Assembly: GCF_002021565.1 (NCBI RefSeq)
Contig: NZ_MSZX01000009.1
Span: 717 to 64,716 of the forward strand
Source: Paenibacillus selenitireducens
Lineage (GTDB): Bacteria; Bacillota; Bacilli; Paenibacillales; Paenibacillaceae
DNA length: 64,000 nucleotides
Direction of reading: 5' to 3'
Part shown: positions 63,905 to 64,000 of the stretch, piece after piece
How the letters are laid out: every line of letters begins with the position of its first letter
How positions within the stretch are numbered: the first letter of the stretch is position 1
The notes under the pieces: generated by a model
Told to the model about the DNA's origin: nothing
Seen by the model: only the letters and a program-made list of their open reading frames with translations
Databases searched by the model: none
Made by a program: the position numbers and the translations under genes

Positions 63905-64000
63905 TTACTTATTCAAGATTCCTAAATATTCTTTCCAAGGTCCTACATCCGTCCGATATCTCTCTGCCATTACCCGTACGATTTGCACCATGTGCGTTAA
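63905..64000 (-). CDS. 3' end of an unidentified gene (31 residues visible)
   Basis: The minus strand is open from the window edge to a TAA at 63905-63907, encoding a C-terminal segment that contains [20 protein letters not shown] and ends in GILNK. The codon use looks coding and a terminator follows at the right distance. The fragment is too short for a family assignment. Confidence 0.55.
   Translation of the reverse strand, partial: LTHMVQIVRVMAERYRTDVGPWKEYLGILNK

Noticed and set aside
1-64000. CRISPR arrays, tRNA and rRNA genes, prophage genes
   Set aside because: None was found by reading both strands: no regularly spaced repeats, no cloverleaf-like tRNA segments and no phage structural genes.

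Overview
The window looks like the chromosome of a spore-forming, plant-polysaccharide-degrading Firmicute of the Paenibacillus type. The evidence is a complete spore germinant-receptor operon, a T-box riboswitch, canonical AGGAGG ribosome binding sites, two CcpA-type cre sites, several AraC regulators, and YesM/YesN and Lpl-type sugar importers next to very large secreted glycoside hydrolases. Almost everything is on the minus strand; only the FAD oxidoreductase at 17.4 kb, one AraC regulator at 34.7 kb and a few control elements lie on plus.

Left part (1-19.6 kb): the end of an IS3-family element with a -1 frameshift site; asd behind a T-box leader; an unusual 794-residue protein with a C-terminal prenyl synthase and an N-terminal half that also carries two Asp-rich motifs; a gerA-gerB-gerC operon; an arsR-acr3-arsC operon; then small accessory genes (P-loop kinase, two lipoproteins, two DinB-fold proteins of which one lacks a start, a terpenoid-cyclase-repeat protein), pheA, a GNAT acetyltransferase, and an AraC gene divergent from a large FAD-dependent oxidoreductase.

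Middle part (19.7-37.9 kb): a carbohydrate island. It holds a 1559-residue modular glycoside hydrolase, a toroid-type lyase-like protein, an ABC importer (solute-binding lipoprotein and two permeases, no ATPase), a membrane-bound AraC regulator, a polysaccharide deacetylase overlapping a GH88 unsaturated-uronyl hydrolase, and a divergent AraC. A coiled-coil exported protein and an amino-acid permease follow.

Right part (38-64 kb): an apparent eight-gene operon (GntR, SIS, FAD oxidoreductase, phosphotriesterase-like lactonase, sugar-phosphate isomerase-like protein, Gfo/Idh dehydrogenase, SDR, ROK kinase) that reads like a catabolic route for an unidentified oxidised sugar. Next come a YcaQ-like DNA glycosylase, a second giant hydrolase (about 1650 residues, paralogous to the first and ending in the same 573-bp repeat pair), a PL22-like oligogalacturonate-lyase propeller, a second ATPase-less importer, and its YesM/YesN two-component system. 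The window ends with an APH-family kinase, an RsgA-type GTPase preceded by a short leader ORF and terminator, and the 3' end of an unidentified gene.

The parts fit a working picture in which secreted hydrolases and lyases cut a uronate-containing plant polysaccharide, two Lpl-type importers take up the oligomers with a shared ATPase encoded elsewhere, GH88 and PL22-like enzymes finish the unsaturated ends inside the cell, and local sensors plus CcpA set expression. The substrates are inferred from families, not shown by the sequence.
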